From assembly GCF_024171865.1 (NCBI RefSeq), contig NZ_JAMTCN010000004.1:124001-188000 (forward strand): a stretch of DNA of 64,000 bases, given 5' to 3'. The position numbers were made by a program, and so were the translations under genes. How positions within the stretch are numbered: the first letter of the stretch is position 1; every line of letters begins with the position of its first letter. Source of the DNA: Prauserella aidingensis. GTDB lineage: Bacteria; Actinomycetota; Actinomycetes; Mycobacteriales; Pseudonocardiaceae. The notes under the pieces were generated by a model. It saw only the letters and a program-made list of their open reading frames with translations, was not told the origin of the DNA and searched no databases. This document shows, piece after piece, positions 59,951-64,000 of this stretch.

Positions 59951-60991
59951 TCACCCGGCGGGCCGTTCCAGGAAGTCGGCGAACGAGCGGGATTCGAGCC
60001 CCCGCAAGGGTTGCACGATCTCCCTACCGACGTGGGCGAGGTACGCCTCGGTCTGCTCGGCGTCCATCCCTGGCCAGTGCGGGCGCACCAGCAGCGGGCC
60101 GACCGGGAGGGCCGCCGCGATGTCGGCCACCTGCTTCCGGCACGCCTCGGCATCACCGAGGATCACGTGGTCGCGCACGGTGTCGCCGAAGTTGCGCACC
60201 TCGTCGTCGCCGAGCAGCGTCATGCCGCGTCCGGCGTAGGCCTCGTACTTGCCCCGCGCGACCGCGGCGAACCGCGAGACCGCGTCGTCGAAGTCCTCGC
60301 CGATCATCAGCTCCCGCCGCAGCGGCAGCGGGTTCAACGGCAGGCCCCGGCTCGTGCGTTCGGCCGCGTAGGTCCGGATGAGCGCGTCGACCTGGTCGAT
60401 CGTCTGTTGCGGCGTGATCGTCCAGACGTCGCCGTGCCGTGCCGCCCGCCGCACGCCCGTCTCCCGCATCGCACCCAGCCACACCGGTGGCCGCGGTTGC
60501 TGCAGCGGATGCACGTGCGTCGGCAGGTCGTCGATCTGCCAGAACCGGCCCTGATGACTCACGCGGTCGGACGACCACAGTTTCGTCATCACCTCGATCA
60601 GCTCCTCCAGCAGCCGGTAGCGCTGGCCGAACGGCACGCCCATGGTGGCGTACTCCTGCGGCAGGTAGCCGGTGCCGAGCCCGACGACCAGTCGCCCACC
60701 GGTGACGACGTCCAGTGTGGCCAGTTCCTCACCGAGCACCACCGGATGGTGCACGGGTCCGATGAGGACGGTCGTGCCGATCGTGACGTGGTCGTCGAGT
60801 TCGGCGGCCAGGCGAGCCAGCAGTGGCACGGGCTGGAACCAGCGGAACCCGTCGTACAGGAAGTGCTGACCGATCGTCAGGTACGTGAAGCCCGCCCGCT
60901 GTGCAGCCTCGGCCTTGCGCAGCATCAGGTCGAGGTGTTCGCGGGCCGACGACGCGACCGGTTGGTCACCCATCAGGATGCCGAATTCCAC
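59951..60991 (-). CDS. luciferase-like (LLM class) flavin/F420-dependent oxidoreductase
   Basis: 346-residue TIM-barrel oxidoreductase of the bacterial luciferase superfamily. FTYLTIGQHFLYDGFRWFQP, TIGTTVLIGPVHHPVVLGEE and GGRLVVGLGTGYLPQEYAT are the usual core segments. Members are FMN monooxygenases or F420 dehydrogenases, and sequence inspection does not decide which. The GTG at 60991 has GGAGGA upstream. It starts 34 bp after the SDR at 61026, same strand, in an operon with that SDR and an aldehyde dehydrogenase. A Baeyer-Villiger-like or alcohol-oxidising step would fit. Confidence 0.9.
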   Translation of the reverse strand: MEFGILMGDQPVASSAREHLDLMLRKAEAAQRAGFTYLTIGQHFLYDGFRWFQPVPLLARLAAELDDHVTIGTTVLIGPVHHPVVLGEELATLDVVTGGRLVVGLGTGYLPQEYATMGVPFGQRYRLLEELIEVMTKLWSSDRVSHQGRFWQIDDLPTHVHPLQQPRPPVWLGAMRETGVRRAARHGDVWTITPQQTIDQVDALIRTYAAERTSRGLPLNPLPLRRELMIGEDFDDAVSRFAAVARGKYEAYAGRGMTLLGDDEVRNFGDTVRDHVILGDAEACRKQVADIAAALPVGPLLVRPHWPGMDAEQTEAYLAHVGREIVQPLRGLESRSFADFLERPAG

Positions 60992-61025
60992 GGTTCCTCC
61001 TTCGGTTACCGCTGCGGGGGATTGG

Positions 61026-61790
61026 CTACTTGGCCGTCATGCCACCGTCGACGGGGATCGTCACACCGGTCACGAAGCTCGCCATGTCGCTGGCGAGGAA
61101 CAGCGCGACCTGGGCGATCTCCTCCGGCTGGGACGGGCGGCCCATCGGGATCTGGGCGAAGAACGCCTTCTTCCGCTCGGCCAGCTCCTCCTCGGTCTCG
61201 GTGCGGAAGAACGCGGGCAGTCCGGGGGTGTCGACCGATCCCGGCGCGATGGCGTTGACCCGCACCCCGTCCTGCGCGAACGCGAGCGCCAACGAGCGGA
61301 CCAGCGCGATGATGCCGCCCTTGGTGAACGAGTACAGCGGGCTGTACGGCGAGCCGACCAGTCCCGAACTGGAGCTGGTGAAGATCACCGACGCGTTGCC
61401 CGAGGCCCGCAGCGCGTCGGTGAGGTAGTTGGTCAGGTAGAAGCTCGCGCGGGCGTTGATCTCGATGAGCGCGTCCCAGTCCTCGACCGACAGGTCCGTG
61501 CCCGCCGCGCCGGGAATGCCGACGTTGTTGTACAGCACGTCGAGCGACCCGTGGTCCGACCGCACCCGCTCGGCGAGCGACTTCAGCGCGTCCAGGTCGC
61601 GGACGTCGATGACCTCGGCACGCGCACTGCCGCCCGCGCCTTCCACGGCGCCCACGACGTCCTTGGCGGCACCGCCGTCGACGTCGACGACGATCACGTG
61701 CGCTCCCTGTGCCGCGAAGGCCTCCGCCGCGGCGCGGCCCATACCCGAGCCGCCTGCGGTGATGAGCGCGGTCCTGTTCTTGAGCAGCAT
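61026..61790 (-). CDS. SDR-family oxidoreductase
   Basis: 254-residue classical SDR. TAGGSGMG, YNNVG in place of NNAG, the Ser-rich catalytic strand FTSSSSGLVGS and YSFTKGG are present. VVVDVDGG after beta-2 indicates NAD. Expected to oxidise a hydroxyl group before the aldehyde dehydrogenase, whose stop lies 59 bp upstream on the same strand. ATG 61790 starts MLLKNRTALITAGG. Confidence 0.9.
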   Translation of the reverse strand: MLLKNRTALITAGGSGMGRAAAEAFAAQGAHVIVVDVDGGAAKDVVGAVEGAGGSARAEVIDVRDLDALKSLAERVRSDHGSLDVLYNNVGIPGAAGTDLSVEDWDALIEINARASFYLTNYLTDALRASGNASVIFTSSSSGLVGSPYSPLYSFTKGGIIALVRSLALAFAQDGVRVNAIAPGSVDTPGLPAFFRTETEEELAERKKAFFAQIPMGRPSQPEEIAQVALFLASDMASFVTGVTIPVDGGMTAK

Positions 61791-61849
61791 GACGAGAACT
61801 CCGATCTACGGATGGTGGTCCACTGTGGAAATTCCGGTGTCGGCGGCGA

Positions 61850-63346
61850 TCAGGTCCCCGGCGGACGGGTCACGCCTGCGAGCGGCCACTGGATGTGTTT
61901 GACCTCGAAGAACTCGGCGAAGCCGTCCTCACCGAGTTCGCGGCCGACGCCGCTGCGGCCGGGCCCACCCCACGGCGCGTCCGGGCGCATGCCGGCCCCA
62001 CCGTTGATCGTCACCGTTCCGGACCGCACTCGTTCGGCCACGGGCATCGCCTCGTCCAGCGGGCCGAAGACGTTGGCGGCCAGGCCGTACGACGTCGCGT
62101 TGGCGATCCGCACCGCCTCGTCCACGTCGGAATACGGCAACGCGATGGCGATCGGGGCGAACAGTTCGGTCTGTGCGATCGGCGCGTCGACGTCGACGTC
62201 GGTGAGGATCGCCGGATTGAGGTAGTGACCGGCCGGCAGGTTCGGCCGCCCGCCGCCTGCGGACACCGTGGCGCCGGCAGCGACGGCGTCGGACACCATG
62301 CCCTCGACCTTCGCCCGGTGTTCTGCCGAGATCACCGGTCCGACGACCGTCTCGTCGGCCTGCGGGTCGCCGACGGCGATCGTCTCGATGAACGCGTCGG
62401 CCTTCTCGCAGAACTCGTCGAGGCGGTCCCGGGGCACGAGCACCCGGCTCCACGCCGCGCAACCCTGGCCCGCGTTGCGCGCGAACCGCAGGATCGACGG
62501 GCCGACCGTCGAATCCAGGTCCGCACCGGGCAGGATGATGTTGGGGCTCTTGCCGCCGAGTTCGAGCACGGCCTTCGACAGCGATCCGAGCGCCGACTGC
62601 GCTATGACCTGCCCGCCCACCGCGTCGGAACCGGTGAACGACACGAGGTTCACGTCGGGGTGCCCGGTGAGCCGCTTACCCACCTCCGGACCGCCGACGA
62701 CGAGGTTCACCACGCCCGGCGGCAGGTCGAGTTCCTCGATCAGCTCGAACACGCGCAGTGTCGTCTGCATACCCTGCGGCGACGGCAGCACCACGGTGGT
62801 GCACCCGCTTGCGAGGGCCCCGCCGAGCTTCCAAGCGAGCAGGTTGATCGGATAGTTGTACGCAGGCAGCGCGGCCAGCACGCCCGCCGGTTCGTAGCGC
62901 AACAGACTCGTCGACAGCACGGGCTTGTCGTAGAGCGGCAGCGCGTGCGAGTACCCGCCGCGCGGTCCCCGTTCGGCCATCTCTGCGTACCACCGCAACG
63001 CCTCGACCGGCCCGCCGACCTGCATGCCGCGGGCGGCCCCGATGGGCGTGCCGACCTCGTCGGCGATCAGCCGCGCCAGCGGTTCGGTGTTCTTCTCGAG
63101 CAGGTCGGCCAGCCGGCTCACCACGCGCGCGCGGTCCTTCGGCCCGTACGCGCGCCAGGCGTCGCCCTCGAACGCGGCCCGCGCGCTCGCGACCGCGGCG
63201 TCCACCTGCTCCGGCGAACTCAGCTGCGCGGTGCCGACCGCCTGCTCGGTCGACGGGCTCCACGAGGTGTAGGTCTCGCTGGACTCCCCGTCGCGCCACG
63301 CGCCGTCGATGTAGGTGCTCTTACTTCGCGTGTCCAGGCCACTCAT
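61850..63346 (-). CDS. aldehyde dehydrogenase
   Basis: 498-residue NAD(P)-dependent ALDH. Catalytic Cys lies in ARNAGQGCAAWSRVLV, the general-base Glu in LELGGKSPNIIL, the oxyanion Asn in LPAYNYPINLLAW, and the cofactor loop in VSFTGSDAVGG. It should oxidise an aldehyde produced downstream of the P450 or SDR to the acid that is then CoA-activated. ATG 63346 starts MSGLDTRSK. The 111 bp before the crotonase at 63458 hold no gene. Confidence 0.95.
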   Translation of the reverse strand: MSGLDTRSKSTYIDGAWRDGESSETYTSWSPSTEQAVGTAQLSSPEQVDAAVASARAAFEGDAWRAYGPKDRARVVSRLADLLEKNTEPLARLIADEVGTPIGAARGMQVGGPVEALRWYAEMAERGPRGGYSHALPLYDKPVLSTSLLRYEPAGVLAALPAYNYPINLLAWKLGGALASGCTTVVLPSPQGMQTTLRVFELIEELDLPPGVVNLVVGGPEVGKRLTGHPDVNLVSFTGSDAVGGQVIAQSALGSLSKAVLELGGKSPNIILPGADLDSTVGPSILRFARNAGQGCAAWSRVLVPRDRLDEFCEKADAFIETIAVGDPQADETVVGPVISAEHRAKVEGMVSDAVAAGATVSAGGGRPNLPAGHYLNPAILTDVDVDAPIAQTELFAPIAIALPYSDVDEAVRIANATSYGLAANVFGPLDEAMPVAERVRSGTVTINGGAGMRPDAPWGGPGRSGVGRELGEDGFAEFFEVKHIQWPLAGVTRPPGT

Positions 63347-63457
63347 GCCGGCTCCTTCGTCCTCGTTGACTCGCCGCTGACCGCTGGAGGATCGTAGGCA
63401 CCCCGTGCGGCAGTGCGACAGTTGTTGTGTTGCCGGAAAACTTCGGGTACGGGTCCA

Positions 63458-64000
63458 TCACCTGCCACGGGCGGCCCGGAACGTCCGCACCGCGTCCCTG
63501 TGGTCGTCGGTGTCGAACAGCAGCGCGGTCGCCTCCACCGACTCGGCGAAACCGCCCGCCGTGTCACGGTTGACGAACGCCTTGCCGACCCGCACCGCGA
63601 GCGGCGGGTGCGCCGCCATGTCACCCGCCAGTTCCACGGCCCGCTCGCACAGCTCGCCGTCGGGATGCACCTCCTGCACCAGGCCGATGCGCTCGGCCCG
63701 TGCGACATCGACGTCCCTGCCGCTCAACGCGAGATAACGCGTCCAGTGCCTGCCGAGGACGTCGGGACCGCGCACGATGCCGTAACCCGGCATCAGCCCG
63801 ACGGTCGGTTCCTTGAACGCGAACCGCGCCGACTCCCCCGCGAGCACCACGTCGCTCGCGAGCGCCAGTTCGGTGCCGCCGCCGTAGGCGATGCCGTTCA
63901 CCGCGGCGATCACCGGCACCGCGCACCGTTCCACGGCGTGGAACGCGTCGTACACGAGCCGCAGGTGAGACCGTACCCGCGCGACGTCCCCGTCCAGGCC
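63458..64000 (-). CDS. enoyl-CoA hydratase-family protein (N-terminus outside window)
   Basis: Partial crotonase whose N-terminus runs off the right edge; about 180 residues are visible. AVNGIAYGGGTELALASD carries the second oxyanion-hole loop with Glu at the first hydratase position. ARFAFKEPTVGLMPGYG keeps Glu near the second, so hydratase activity is possible. It is upstream of the ALDH/SDR/luciferase-like operon on the same strand. The first oxyanion-hole segment is not in the window. Confidence 0.85.
   Translation of the reverse strand, partial: GLDGDVARVRSHLRLVYDAFHAVERCAVPVIAAVNGIAYGGGTELALASDVVLAGESARFAFKEPTVGLMPGYGIVRGPDVLGRHWTRYLALSGRDVDVARAERIGLVQEVHPDGELCERAVELAGDMAAHPPLAVRVGKAFVNRDTAGGFAESVEATALLFDTDDHRDAVRTFRAARGR

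Overview
The window is high-GC actinobacterial chromosome: dense gene packing, many GTG and TTG starts, and repeated ATGA/GTGA stop-start overlaps. A MceG-type ATPase, a FolP2-like protein, a deazaflavin-type nitroreductase, a luciferase-like oxidoreductase, many acyl-CoA dehydrogenases (ACADs) and many TetR regulators point to a mycolata/Pseudonocardiaceae-like actinomycete. A relative of Saccharomonospora, Prauserella or Amycolatopsis is my best guess; this is inference, since no rRNA is present. I see no rRNA, tRNA, insertion sequence, phage gene or CRISPR array.

Layout. (1) 1-7.8 kb, minus strand: a seven-gene acyl-CoA catabolic operon (acyl-CoA synthetase, two ACADs, two crotonases, an ACAD, an APH-type kinase) facing a TetR gene across a perfect inverted repeat. 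(2) 8.7-19 kb: a second acyl-CoA synthetase, a PtpB-like phosphatase, a methyltransferase and a VKOR. Next come a metallo-beta-lactamase hydrolase coupled to a thiolase-like/crotonase fusion, TetR and MarR regulators, a frameshifted SnoaL-like gene with a 21-bp tandem array upstream, and a TetR/nitroreductase pair. (3) 19.1-24.4 kb: a three-subunit formate dehydrogenase whose catalytic subunit reads through an in-frame UGA as selenocysteine, with a good SECIS hairpin. (4) 24.5-30.5 kb: folP2, mceG with a KstR-type operator, a YjiH-like membrane protein and an ACAD pair. (5) 30.7-39.7 kb: two carboxylate loci, LysR/CitE-like lyase/type III CoA-transferase/GntP permease and split AtuA/CitMHS transporter/divergent LysR. 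(6) 39.7-64 kb: a long catabolic region. It holds SDRs, an MFS exporter, a CoA-transferase with GntR, an amidohydrolase, three ACADs, a thiolase, crotonases, MaoC, a CitE-like lyase and an acyl-CoA synthetase. It also holds a MenB/BadI-like crotonase beside a ferredoxin, P450 and ferredoxin reductase, then a luciferase-like oxidoreductase, SDR, aldehyde dehydrogenase and a partial crotonase.

How the genes work together. Most are CoA-thioester catabolism: activation (three acyl-CoA synthetases, two CoA-transferases), alpha,beta-dehydrogenation, hydration, oxidation and thiolysis or retro-aldol cleavage, each group with a local regulator. The 42-64 kb region looks like a pathway for a cyclic or branched acid: hydroxylation by the P450 system, oxidation by SDR and aldehyde dehydrogenase, CoA activation, then ring opening by the MenB/BadI-like crotonase. 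The substrate cannot be read from sequence. Most informative observations: the selenocysteine formate dehydrogenase, the kinase-ACAD pair, the thiolase-crotonase fusion, the split AtuA locus, the P450 lacking its I-helix acid, and several precise operator-like repeats.
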